64,000 bases of DNA from Oxyruncus cristatus (taxonomy: Eukaryota; Chordata; Aves; Passeriformes; Cotingidae), in assembly GCA_013399855.1 (NCBI GenBank), contig VXAY01002115.1:584875-648874 (forward strand), in the 5' to 3' direction. A model generated the notes under the pieces. The model was not told where the DNA came from, did not search any database, and saw only the letters and a program-made list of their open reading frames with translations. A program made the translations under genes and the position numbers. Numbering within the stretch: the stretch's first letter is position 1; every line of letters starts with the position of its first letter. This document shows, piece after piece, positions 25,061-36,105 of this stretch.

Positions 25061-27049
25061 GTCTCTTTTGCACAGCATTGTTCTTTACTAAATTGGTCGA
25101 GAAGGACCTCCAGAGCATGAAAGATGACTAATGATCCTAATGCTGCGTTCACTCTTCTTCTAAGGACAGTAGCACTGAGAAATATAAATTTTGTGTGCGA
25201 GGGGAACTAAAAACCGATGAGACTGATAAAGCTCCTGGTCCATTTTGCTACTGAAGCAGTGAAATGAAATATGTTCTTCCTTGGGTTTTAGATTTTGTGG
25301 AAAACAGTTTGGAACGTGCTGATGTGTACGTGGTGTTTAGAAGATCGTTGACTTGTTACGAGTGGTAATTTCCTTCCCTAATGCCCAGTCATATATGAGT
25401 TAAAAAAAAAAAGGCGCCTTCTGTCTTCTTCCTTGGTAGATACTTAATTCCCTATGGTTTAGAGTTCTGGAGCAGCTGGGATACATGGGGTTTTGCTTCG
25501 TTCAGAGAGCAGAAAGAAAATATGATAATTGCAATGTCAGTAACATCAGAGAGGAGGCCACGCAGTGTCTGTTGCTGCAATCAGCTGCAGTCTCAGGGTG
25601 CTCTGGGAGGGCATCCACATGTGAGATGTGCATCAAAGCTGGATCCCATCTTTTGCCAGCTTTTATCTGCACTCTTTCTACTGTGCAGATAAGAGTCATC
25701 TAGTGAACATTTCCTTAGGTTAAGGTGTCATAATTCAGGGCAGCGTGGTTTTAGGGAACGCCACATTCCTGTGTGTATTTTAAGAGGCAAAAGGAACTGA
25801 AAAGGTTCCAGAAAATATAGGGGTGCTTCTGGTGATATAATTATTGTCAAAATCCTGTGTTTGAAAGTATCATTGAAATATCATTAGGTTTAAGTTATAT
25901 AAGTCAGAATTATTATGGACACACAGAAATTCAGAGAAGCCAGGAAGTTCACGGATGAAGCCTGGAACGGGGAGGTGATGTTTGCTCCTACTTTCTGGCT
26001 TTTGCTTGCTTACCGTGGGAAGCTGGCAAAGCTACACTGACATGTGGACACAGTAAAAATAATTCAAAAAGGCACTCACTCATTTTGTCATCTTTTGCTC
26101 TACCAGTTTCCTCGGTGTTTTTTTCTTTTTTTTTTTAATTGATTCCCAAAATAGTCTGTTATTCTTATTGCTGTTATGAAGTGTCTCTTGTAACAGTGCC
26201 ACTGCAGGGAGGAAGATTAGTACCACGCCACATAATTTACACCTTTATTTTAAATTTGTGTGTAAGAACACAGATTTATGTCTTAACACCAAAAAAAAAA
26301 AAATACACTTTTGGGAATTTAATAAATAACTATTCCAGAATTTTGTTCTTTTTCTGTTTGTTAGAGCTGTAAAAATTGCATGTCAGTGAAGTTTGCTAAT
26401 AATAGTGAAAGACTTGGTGTATGCCTCGAATAAGTATGGATTGGGAATGGAGAAAGTGCAGGGAAAAAAATGGATCTGTTTGCAGAGTTTTTCAATGGTA
26501 TAACAGATGTATTGAAAGTTTACTTATTATCAAACAGTATTTCTCATTTTCAAACCAGAATCCTTAGGCAAAGTTTGGGGATAAATGAAGTGAGTGCAAT
26601 ACTTAGGTCAGCATTTCAGAAGCAGAAATCCAACCCAAAATTCAGATTGTGCTGCAGACTCCAGGGGAAGAGGAAAGGTGCCTGTCCCTGTTTGTCCCCT
26701 TCAGTCTAATACTCTTACAGCTGCTTCAGCCCCTCTGCATGTCCTCTGTGGGCCTTCTGAGTCTTGCTGGAGAAGTGTGGAAATCATGAAGGTGAAGATG
26801 TTAGGCAGTCTAGAAATTTATAATTTTAACACCGGTGGAAGTTTGTCTCCACTCTGAAGTTGGACTTTTTAACATAAATGCTAAAATTTAGGAGTGCAGA
26901 AACAGTTTAGCACAACCCGTGACTCCCTCCCAGTGAGGAACTGGACCAAGGACAGATGCAGCAGAAAAAGGCAGTGGCCAGGTTAAGAAATTAGGAACTT
27001 CTGACCTTCAGGTCCTTCCACATTACTGAATCCCTACACAGCAGCTGAG

Positions 27050-27140
27050 TTCCATTTCTGTGCCTTGCTTTCCTCATCTATAAAATCAAATGGTAATGCT
27101 GCAGGGGGTGATGTGAGAGTTGTGTGGTTAAGGGCTGGTT
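27050..27140 (+). mobile_element. MIR SINE fragment, degraded
   Basis: The stretch 'tctgtgccttgctttcctc' followed by 'atctataaaat', a diverged A/T part and 'gtgatgtgagagttgtgtgg' follows the 3' half of the MIR consensus (the conserved words are 'ctgtgcctcagtttcctc', 'atctgtaaaatgg' and 'ggttgttgtgagga'). Orientation is plus. MIR copies in birds are old and rare, so a short diverged piece is expected. Ends are approximate. Confidence 0.65.
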
Positions 27141-29019
27141 AGTATTTTGAAAGTCAGAGACTTTGTTACCTTGCCTATCACTCCTTGACTGGACCTGCAG
27201 GACATTGCTTACTGCAATACAGTGTGCAGTGTATTTGCCTTTTTTATGTTAAATTCTAGCAAAATTGAAATGATATTTATGCAATTACAGGCAGATCACA
27301 AAATGCCTTAAATAATGAAGGTTTAAACTCTCCATTAAGAAGTTTGTTAAGCAAACAAAAAGATTCTTGGAACCTGCTGTTTGATCACTGTTGATTTTAT
27401 CAAATGTTACATAGGAAGCAACAAGGATCTGATTTTCCCATGAGAGAGTTTATGGTGTTTGATAAGAATTTGCATTTTAAGACAAAGGGTCCTCAGCTGC
27501 TCTTATGAACTGACTGTGCTGACTAAATGTGTTTAGTCAGAGTTTCAGTCTAACTAAGCTGTCCTGTGTGCACAGGAAGACAGTGTCTGTATGTTTATCT
27601 CAGTAGCTAAAGTTTCTGTGGCTAATTCAGAAAATAACTTCCATCCATATTGGGTCCTCTTTTATTAAAGTACATTATCAAATCAAGAGACTATTTGGCA
27701 GTGTAGCATCAGCAGCTGATGCACAGTTTCATGTTGCTCAGCAGCACCAGGGTGTGAGTTTGTAGTTTGTTTGTAGAGCTTATGAGTTCCTTATCTACAC
27801 TTCTCTTTGCCGGTTTCTTTCTGTTAGAAGTCGAACATCCTGTGTTGGCTGTAAAGGCAAATGAGTTTTCTCCTCACGAAAGTGCAACTGCAGTATCTCC
27901 CTCCAAAAAGGATTGTGACATCTCTACAGTTTAGTGACTTGGAACCTTGTCTTCGCTCTCTCATTTTTACTCCTCAATCCTTTGGCAGTTGCACAGTGGG
28001 AAGTTTAACAAATGGTTAGAAATCTTCAGTCGTGCGTTGGCCCTGACTTGTGTGCAGGAGATTTCGCATATATAACTCTTAAGCTGATGAGCAGTTGCTC
28101 ATTTTATGGATTTTTAAGCAAGCATGGAAAATATTTCAAGTTAGGTAAAGATTTTGCTCTTGCCTGAAATATGAAAAATTTCACTCCTTTCATCCTTCCT
28201 CCCTGTATTTTCTTTCACCTTAACGCATAAATTGCGTTTACCTTGGGAAACTAGGATGAGGTTGAACCGGGAAGCTATATTTCAAAACATTAAATAAAAA
28301 TATATTTGAACAAGAAAATAGAAACATTAAAGAATAAAAATTAAAAGCCCCATAAATCCCAGTTCATCCTTGTCCACTCCTGCTGAGCAAAGATGACCCC
28401 AAAAGAAATGCACCTACTGAAGCAAAACGGCTATTCATTTCACTGATGTGAAAATTTCCCAAGTGGAAAATAAAATCTTTGGAGCTGTTTTGGTTTTCTT
28501 TTTCCTGTTCCTATTTGGAGTTACCATACTAGGTAGCCTTCTATCATACAGTTTGGATTAATGTTAAACACCACAATCTGAAAGTTCTCCCTATTTTTTT
28601 CACTGCAAAATTAGTTAATGTGCCCAGGACAATTGCTGTGACCAGCTCAGCCATCATGCTTGCACAAGTTACTCAAGTGTTTCTTCTGCCTGACTGGTTC
28701 TGTGGGAAGATCTGAGGGAGGTGGAAAATGCCATGTTAAAGTGGGATGAAATGAAATTAGAAAACAGAACAAGAAGCCTGATTGAAACTGTGTATGACAA
28801 GTGTTGTTTCTGCTTTTAAGAAACTCAAGAGATCAACCTTTTCGACCTCACAAAGACCTCCGGCTTCCCATGCCAAAGATGTCTTGAGAAATTGATGACT
28901 AAATCTGTCCAGGATTTGTATTTTAATTCTCAGAACGTTCATTGACAATCTGATTAATGGGTCGTTTCCGTTTATCTTGAGCTAGTTTTACAAAATATAC
29001 AGAAAGCACACTGTTCTGA
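27141..29019. other. Unique AT-rich non-coding stretch, no gene seen
   Basis: No exon or repeat is recognisable. A small 8-bp-stem palindrome (GCATCAGC-A-GCTGATGC) lies at 27706-27722. The only open frame listed of note (63 codons, minus, 28757-28948) has no domain. Confidence 0.55.
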
Positions 29020-29205
29020 AACGTGGCTACGTGACCAAAACGAAAGCACGTGTGAATTGCAAAATCCTACGCCTGTCAGCACCGAGGCTCCAACCCTACT
29101 CTTCCCGTAACACCGAGCCCATTCTTGATTTACAGGAACACATATGCACACACGGACGTGTGCGAGAACTCATGTGTGTTACGCAGCAATGTTTGTTCGT
29201 GTTAG
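29020..29205. promoter_or_regulatory. Small CpG- and ACGTG-rich patch, candidate regulatory module
   Basis: Roughly 13 CpGs lie in about 185 bp, well above the surroundings. Four ACGTG cores are present at 29021-29025, 29029-29033, 29048-29052 (as a full E-box CACGTG, 29047-29052) and 29156-29160. ACGTG is the core bound by HIF-type and other bHLH-PAS or bHLH-Zip factors. A 61-codon plus-strand frame spans it with no domain. Function is inferred from motifs only. Confidence 0.35.
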
Positions 29206-29640
29206 ATTGGAGTTAATGTGTGATACCCAGTTTTGAAAAGCCGCATTTCAAGGTCTGATAAATTTGCCAGAGGTGAAAACCCACTTAAAAGAGGTATCTG
29301 CTAGCCTGATAAAAGTAGTAAAAGAAGTCTGTAAAATGACTATTTTTATTACTTTTATTGTTTCATTTTTGATTTAAAATTCGGTTGTGGATTGGTTTAG
29401 GAAGTGACCCTTGTAAAGTTTGAGCCTTTAGAGAGAGGCAGCAGTTTACTGCTACCATTAATATTCATTTTTATTTTCACTGCGCCATAAGCACCCCTCC
29501 ACGAAAACAACTAATTATTGCCTTGAGGAGCAGGTGTTGTTTATCCTCCTTTTCACCCAGGGGAGAGCAAGTCACACTCTGAGAGCAAAGGCTATCTCAA
29601 GACCAGGGTTTCATTCCCAGTGTCGGTGAGATATTTGTGT
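29206..29640. other. Unique non-coding stretch, nothing recognised
   Basis: AT-rich at the left and GC-richer at the right. No repeat, exon or RNA gene was recognised. Confidence 0.5.
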
Positions 29641-30379
29641 AGACTTTCAGGAAGTATTTCCAAACTTAGAAAGGGGGCAAATGTTTCCAGCAGCCCTCCA
29701 AGTTACAAGAGTTAAGGGTGCTTGGGGACCCCAGGTTGTTGGCTGGGGAGGTACAAGGAGCTCACTTCCTTGGAGGTCCCAGGTGGGATAACACTGGGGC
29801 CATGGCTCCCTGAAGGTAGTGCAAGGGCTCTCTGCATGCTGGAGGCATTTCTGGGGCAGGGGAAGGGCCCACAGGGAGCAGACAGAGGCTGACTTCACTC
29901 TTGTGATTTGGTGTGATGGAAAGCTGCAGGTGAGATGGAAAGGTCTTCTTCCACTTTGTCCTTAAAGGCCCTTCCGAGTCTAAGCACTGAAAGTGTGCAG
30001 AAGTCACCTCCAGTGTTCTGCTGAGCCCACGCAGTCTGTTCTGGATGGGTTTTGCTCCAAGCTGTTTAAGCACCTCATGTAGCCTCAGGAAGTTTGTCCT
30101 CACACAGAAGGAGCCCCTGATAGATGCAAGGTGGTGAGGGGCTCCCACAAGATAATGCAAATCCCTCCCGGTTGTTGTGTGGGTCTGCTGCCCTTCCCAG
30201 CCGACAGCACTAAAACACAGCCCTGCAACAGCCCCTATTGCCACAGCTGTGCAAACATCCTCAGTGACATTTTCAGTGGTGCCACGGAAAGTGCTGATGG
30301 TTTGTACACCACTGAAATGTGGCAAACGGGCTGGTGGCAGGGATGGGATCAACAGTCCTTGCCAGAAAAAAAAAAAAAA
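29641..30379. other. GC-rich block of unknown origin ending in an A14 run
   Basis: This 740-bp block is clearly GC-richer than both flanks and ends on the plus strand in A14 (30366-30379), followed by A/G-rich sequence. The longest non-repetitive open frame of the window (196 codons, minus, 29762-30352) lies in it. Overlapping plus-strand frames at 30131-30412 and 30177-30398 also exist, so the frames may simply reflect scarce stop codons. No protein domain or known repeat is recognised. Options are a retroposed transcript with its A tail on the plus strand, an unrecognised repeat, or ordinary GC-rich DNA. Confidence 0.35.
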
Positions 30380-31479
30380 GGAAGGGAAGAAGCATTAGTG
30401 TCAATATTTTAAAGAGGATTATAAAATAGGAAGGAAAAAAGATAACAAAAACTTAAAGAATTCTCTTGCCATTACCCTAAAGGAGATGGGGGGGGGGGAG
30501 GGAGAATATACTAACCAAGCTATCCATTCCCTCTCAGCCAAGATTTATATCTTTAAATTAGCTTGAATTCTTATGGGTCATCCTGTAAATACTCTTACCT
30601 CTCACTTGGGCAGCTGTAGAGACTTGAGGCTGATGTACTTACAAGAAATGATGGACAGCAAAAACATTTTAGGCCTTTAGGCAGAGTCAAACCTTTAGTT
30701 AAAAGAGAAAAAAGGGGAAGTTTTCGCTGACCTTCTGCTGGGCAGCCCCGCTGACACAGCGTCCCCAGGCACGGGGCGTGAAGCCAAGCTGTGTTCCCGA
30801 GGGGGAATGGCCATACTCCGGTCTTTCCACAGGGGTGATCTTTCCAAAATGGGATGAGTGGCCAAGGACCAAAAGCAGCATTGCAGGGTGGAAAAACGCC
30901 GTTTGAACACCATCTTTGTGGGTTCAGTTAAGATACCTGCAGTGCCAGAAGTGAAGATGAACGCGCCTTGCTAGAATAGAATTGCAGCTTCAGTGGGAAA
31001 AACATATGAGCTATTTATTCCTACCTAAAACCCAGCTCCAAGGTAGTTTACTGCACACAGGGAGAGGAACAGCACGGATATAGAATGTTCTGTACTCTCC
31101 TGGCACTCGGTGAGAGCTGGGACTGGTGGCACCATATGGCCCATTTATAGCCTGGGCTCCAAGAACTCTGAAAACCGTAAGAGACCCCATTCCCCACAGG
31201 ATTCTGCCTTCTGAAAAGGTGCCCAAAGCCAACTCAGATCATGTCCCCTAAGCCCCAGCACACAGAGGCAATACCCTCAGCACTGCAGTTTTGCTGGGCA
31301 GCCTTTTTTCCTTTCCTCTGAGTGTAGAAAAGGATTGTTTGATGCATCAGACACGTGAAATCTGTGTTCATGCTGTAGAAAGCAACGGTGGTGTAGCATG
31401 AGAGGTTTTAAAAACTCATTATGTGCTCACAGGATGCTCAGAAAATGGCCCCTCATTTTGAGTTGATATTTTCTGCATT
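30380..31479. other. Non-coding stretch with G11 run
   Basis: It starts with A/G-rich sequence. G11 at 30488-30498 is followed by A and GGG. The part at 30700-31250 is GC-richer, with minus-strand open frames of 60 to 73 codons and no domain. No exon or repeat was identified. Confidence 0.5.
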
Positions 31480-33600
31480 GACACCACTTTGTAAATTAAC
31501 TTACTCTTTCTTTTACTTTTTTTTCTTTCTTTAGTATTCTGCATCTTCAGTTTTAAAGTTTAAATAGATCTATACTTTCCCCAAGGACTTATGTGCAAAC
31601 TAATATTAAGATTAAAATCTTTTATGTTTGTTCTGTAGCTTGAAACAAAAAACTAGTGCATAGTCTGTTTTATCCCACTGGCTCTCTAAGGTTCAGGTAT
31701 TAACATAAATACAGCCCATTAACACTTGTTCCTCTCTGTCAGGACATAAATTAAGTCTGCAGGTGTTCCATGAAGCTTTACCCTTGGTACTAATTAAGCC
31801 TTGATAATTAGGTTTGTTAAATTCAGGCCTTTAAGCTTATATTCCCTCTTTGGGTTGCCAAAATGGGGATTTGCAGTATACAAGGCCTGTTTCTGCTGGT
31901 TTTTTGATTTTCGTTTTGTTTTATTTTGGTTCTGTTTTCAACAAAACTGCAGTTGTAATAAACTCTCCTTTAGTTAGATGGTTAAAGATTCAAAACCTGT
32001 GAAGAACTTGGATATCAGCTTATATTTACATCAGAACATTTTCTTTTGCTGGCTTTTTTGGCAGATCACAGTCACTGTAGTGGAAAGTTTCCAGTCCATA
32101 TGTTAAACACACAGATGCTTCGACTAAATAAATGGTTGTAGTTCCAAATGAAATATCATTCAGAAATGTACTATTGGAGATCCTAAAATGATAATATTAA
32201 AAAAATATGTTTAAAAACAATACAAGTTTAATTTAGCAAGTGTATCCCAAGCAGCAATAAGATTTTCCTTACAGAGAAAACAGTATAGATAAAAGTTCTA
32301 ATGCCTTTGATTTTTGTCGAGTGTTTTAAAAGGTTCTGTTCACAGGTCATATGGTCTCAGTGCTAAATAAAAATAATAACTAAAGAAATCTAGTTCAAAG
32401 GAATCCTCCTGGGAGTAGGGTTATTTCTAACACATACACAGCACATTAAATAGTCTAATCAAAATGGATTTTCTTGCCAGTTAATCTCTTCTCTTTTGTT
32501 TCTCCATAAATATATAACCCATCAGATCAAATGTTTGATAAATGTCATTTTTCATCTAGCTACAACTCCATTAGAGGCACTTCCCACATTATTCACGGCA
32601 ATCATGCTAACTTGATGCTAATAGCTTTAATACTTTTTAAATCCATGGGATATTAAATAAAACAATATTTTTAATCAAAACACTGTTCTTTTATAAAATT
32701 AAAATAAGATAAATAAATTAATAAATGCCATTGGAGACTTTCACCTGCATTGGGTTCTCATCCTTCATTTTATTTAGTGTTTTATTGACCAGAAAGCCAC
32801 AATTAATCATTTTTGGGCAAGAGCTTTGTTTTCGATCAGCAAAAGCATATCATGCAGATGTACCTTCTTCCCCTGAAGTCGGTCTAAGATGCCAAACATT
32901 ATTTTAAAATATTATTTTTATTTCTAATGAGGCATTGTTTAAAGTTCGGAAAAAAACCCTTCAGTTAACTTTCTTGAACGGATAAAAATCACTTAGGGTG
33001 CATATTTAGTCCCTGCTACAAAAAGGATTTGATACAGAATGGCAGGAAATAAGCATAAGGGTGTTGAAAGAATACCTTTCAGTATCCAGTGTGGCATTCA
33101 GATTGTTGTTCCTTGGAGTGGCTCAGCTATAAAAGAACCCCTCTGAAGGAGAGAAAAGGCAAAGTATATAACGATTATCATTAAAAGGCGTCACTTCTTA
33201 TTGCAGAAAATACTAATCTCACCTTGTGATTTACAGCATTTCTATATTTATAATGAGAAATAGCATGATACATAGCATATTTCATAGTAACAGTGTCCTA
33301 AATACTGAATTAATTGGCAGATTTTTAATGGTGGCCCCACTGAGGCGTATAACGATTGACAAAATACTGTAGGAGAGAGTATACTTGATAGATTCCACTT
33401 ATTAATAGGTCAAAGTCATTAGGGAGATAATGTATGAGAGGAGCTATATTCAACCCCTCGATGTTTTGACTTTTTAGTAAAAAGGAAGTCTGTGAGCTGG
33501 GCTATTGGAGTTCAAGCCTATAACAACATGTGGAGTTTTTAAAGTTAATAATGCTTCCGGTTCTGCGACATTTTCCACGTCAAGGGGGGAAAAAGACTTT
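31480..33600. promoter_or_regulatory. Long repeat-free AT-rich block, candidate enhancer cluster
   Basis: About 2 kb has no recognisable repeats and almost no long open frame. Regulatory-type words are dense, including TACTAATTAAGCC and GATAATTAGG near 31790-31815, TAATCTCTTC, CATTATTCACGGCAATCATG near 32590, GCTAATAGC and TTAATTGGCAG. The CpG-containing 10-mer TATAACGATT occurs twice (33167-33176 and 33348-33357). The texture suggests several conserved non-coding elements. This was not tested by alignment. Confidence 0.35.
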
Positions 33601-33699
33601 GGTTTGGATATATAATTATTGCATTTTTTTTTAAAAGAGTTTGGCTACCAACAGTCCGTTATAAATCTGAAAGTTGCTGGAAGCATAAAACAAATTTCT

Positions 33700-34330
33700 T
33701 CTTGCTTGTGTGCATCGGCCTGGCTTCAACATTCGCATTTGTGCTCCTAAAGCTTCCTTTGTCAGGAATTCAGGAGGCTTTATTTTTTGTTAGGCATTTG
33801 CAATTTCTGCCTTTTCAGGAAAGCAACGCTTCCCCTTTTCCATGCCCCCCATCCTGTGTTCTCTTTGGAAAAACCTAGAAAACAGTCCCAAGGCTCGGCT
33901 GAGACGTGACACGTGCCTGAGCGAGGGCCATTAGACATTCACGTGCCCCCTTCTGTACCATAACTGGCCTTTCCCATTATATCACTGAAAATGTTATTAA
34001 CGAAGCCAAGAGTCGTTGCTGATTAAAACCCTCAAGGACAAAGGTATGACAACTTTTTTTCTTTGTAGTGGAGTCTTGCACTGTACATTGTGCAGCTCCA
34101 CGTGGGAAGGGAAACTGCGGCAAGGGCTAAAAGGTGGATGGAAAGCTGGGGGTTAAGGCATTTCAAAATGTCAGGCAGCTTGTTATATTGCAGTACATCA
34201 TTCTATCCCAGGAGACTGCTGCTGAGGCCTAGGCCAAAGCTATATAGAGAGCAGAAAATTTGACACGAGCTTCCAAATTTTCTCTTTAGCTCTCTTGGGC
34301 TGCAACCCATATGCCATGGTTAAACCATCA
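33700..34330. promoter_or_regulatory. Candidate enhancer with three CACGTG E-boxes
   Basis: Perfect E-boxes CACGTG lie at 33910-33915, 33940-33945 and 34099-34104. The first two are exactly 30 bp apart, close to three helical turns. They sit in a repeat-free stretch that also contains GACGTGAC, CCATTAGACATT, TTATTAACG and GATTAAAACCC words. bHLH-Zip factors such as USF, MYC/MAX or TFE-type proteins bind this site. Role inferred. Confidence 0.4.
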
Positions 34331-35824
34331 GGCTTTGCTCCACTGAGACCTTAGGACAAAGCAACTCAGTATTTCCTTTTCAGTGAAAGTGACTGCTTGT
34401 TTCCTTAGCAGAAATCCATTCTCCCACCCCCTGCCTTTTTAGAATGAAAATAACTTTTTTTTTTTTTCCTTCTTCCCCCTAAGTCAAAGGTTGTCTTGAA
34501 TTGCAAGTCTCTTGTTTTCCTGTTCTTAGCTTCTCAACTCAGATATTAGTGGTATCCAGTGGTAAGTTTTAATCACTTACAAAAGACATTGGTATTTGCA
34601 TTACACAACTGTTGTGTATTCCAGAGGTGTATAATCACACCTGAAACAGAAGGAGCATTCGTGGACATTCCTCCAAACCCCACATTCTCAGTGTCATTGC
34701 CATATATGCCTGAAATGTAGGAGAGTGATTCTAACTACATATATCCAGGCTTTTTAATCACAAAAAAACCCTCTCATCCAGAACCCTATCTATAAGGGCA
34801 ATCACTTCTCTTCATGAATTCTCAATCTCAGGTGCTCAGTAGTTCATTACTAAACACTGTAAATATATTAGATTCCGGCCTAGTGAAAGTGCAATGAAAG
34901 CAGCAGCCCAGATTTTCAGTTCTGCACGTGTAACCAAACACATTGAGATTTCTGTTGTCGTGTAATTTATTATTCCCACTGCATGTATCACAGTTGTACA
35001 AGAGAATGAGAACATGCCAGAATTGCTATTTGTGAGAAATTGAGTTATGGCCAAGTGCAGTTAAACGCTGGGGCCAGAACCTCATCTCACTTTCCATAAA
35101 GCTGTCCTGACAAGCAGCTGAGGGTTTTCGTGGTGTTAGAGAGTTTTCAGATGCTCTGGAGCTGGCAACCTGCACTGTTGGAGCCCACTGCTGTTCATGC
35201 CTGGGTCAGAAGGATATAGCACCTAAAAACCTTCTCTAACATGCCTGGGACCCAAGCCAGGTGGCGTGATGAAGAGGACTGCTGGGTTACCTATTCCTCT
35301 TGAATTCCTGCATCAAAAATAACTTGGCAAAAAAAACCCCCCGAGAACTATGCTCTACTAAACTGTTTTACTGTCTTTATGTCTTCCAGCCTGGCTAAAC
35401 TCGACATATTTGAGTCATTTTTTTATTTCTACCTTTTCTCTGAAGGATATTTGCATGAACGTGTGTAAGAAAGACCAAATGGCTGACATGCTTCTTTTCT
35501 TCTCCAAGTTTAAACTTGCAGTATTATTATTGCTGTTATTACCCCTATAAATTAAACATTATTTGACTAGTGCTAGTGTTGGTGGGTGCATGTAAAGATT
35601 TTGGAGGTGTCAGAAAAGACCGATGGGAATGATGAGAACTTTTATCCCATAGCAAAAGAATAAAGCAGCACTGTCTTCGTGAGGAAAAGATGAAGATATC
35701 CCTTGTTTCAAACCCAGAGGCACCTATGTCTGGAGAAAACTTCTGCTAGGAAAGGAGTTTTAATCTTATAAGGTCATATAGTGACTGGACTGAAACTACA
35801 CAAATTGTAGCAGTAAGACACTTC
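34331..35824. other. Unique non-coding stretch, no gene seen
   Basis: T run at 34455-34467. No exon, RNA gene or repeat was recognised. The 72-codon minus-strand frame at 34836-35054 has no domain. Confidence 0.55.
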
Positions 35825-35877
35825 TAAAAAAAAAAAAAGAAAGAAAAAAGAAAAGAAAGAAAAAAGAAACGAAAAGA
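35825..35877. repeat. A-rich AAAG/AAAAAG purine tract
   Basis: A run of A with interspersed G in AAAG, AAAAG and AAAAAG units, with a single C near the end. It abuts the old CR1 fragment that follows. CR1 elements do not end in poly(A), so it is probably an independent simple repeat. Confidence 0.85.
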
Positions 35878-35887
35878 TCTACTACTG

Positions 35888-36105
35888 TAACAACTTGCCA
35901 GGCAATGTAGTGACTTCTCCATCACTTGAAGTCTTTAAATCAAGATGGAATGTCTTTCTGAAAGATAGTGGTTGTAGCTCAACCAGAAGTTATGAGCCAT
36001 GGGCTTGATGCGGGAATCCCTTGGCTAAATTCTGTTAAGCAGAAGGTCATAGTAGATGATCATAATGATCCCTTCTAGCCTTTAAATCTATTACTCCATT
36101 AATCT
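35888..36105 (+). mobile_element. Ancient CR1 LINE 3'-end fragment
   Basis: Landmarks of the old amniote CR1 type shared with turtles and crocodilians are present in order: 'acttctccatcacttgaag', 'tctttaaatcaagatggaat', 'gtagctcaaccagaagttat', 'gggcttgatgcgggaatccc', 'aggtcatagtagatgatca', 'taatgatcccttctagcc' and 'tttaaatctatta'. Plus orientation, 5'-truncated. It belongs to an older layer than the other three CR1 pieces in the window. Confidence 0.85.

Larger units (their letters stand above)
21135..27049. other. Unique non-coding stretch, no gene seen
   Basis: No confident exon. It includes an A/G-rich run at 21828-21890, regulatory-looking sequence at 22040-22400 and 24650-25060 (listed separately), a CpG-containing section at 23540-23770 with a 10-bp hairpin, and A or T runs at 25402-25412, 26117-26136 and 26291-26303. 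The frame 22710-23057 (115 codons, plus) and the minus-strand frames near 23848-24188 carry no recognisable domain. A GC-richer section just after the gap at 21140-21300 was not matched to any repeat known to me. Confidence 0.55.
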
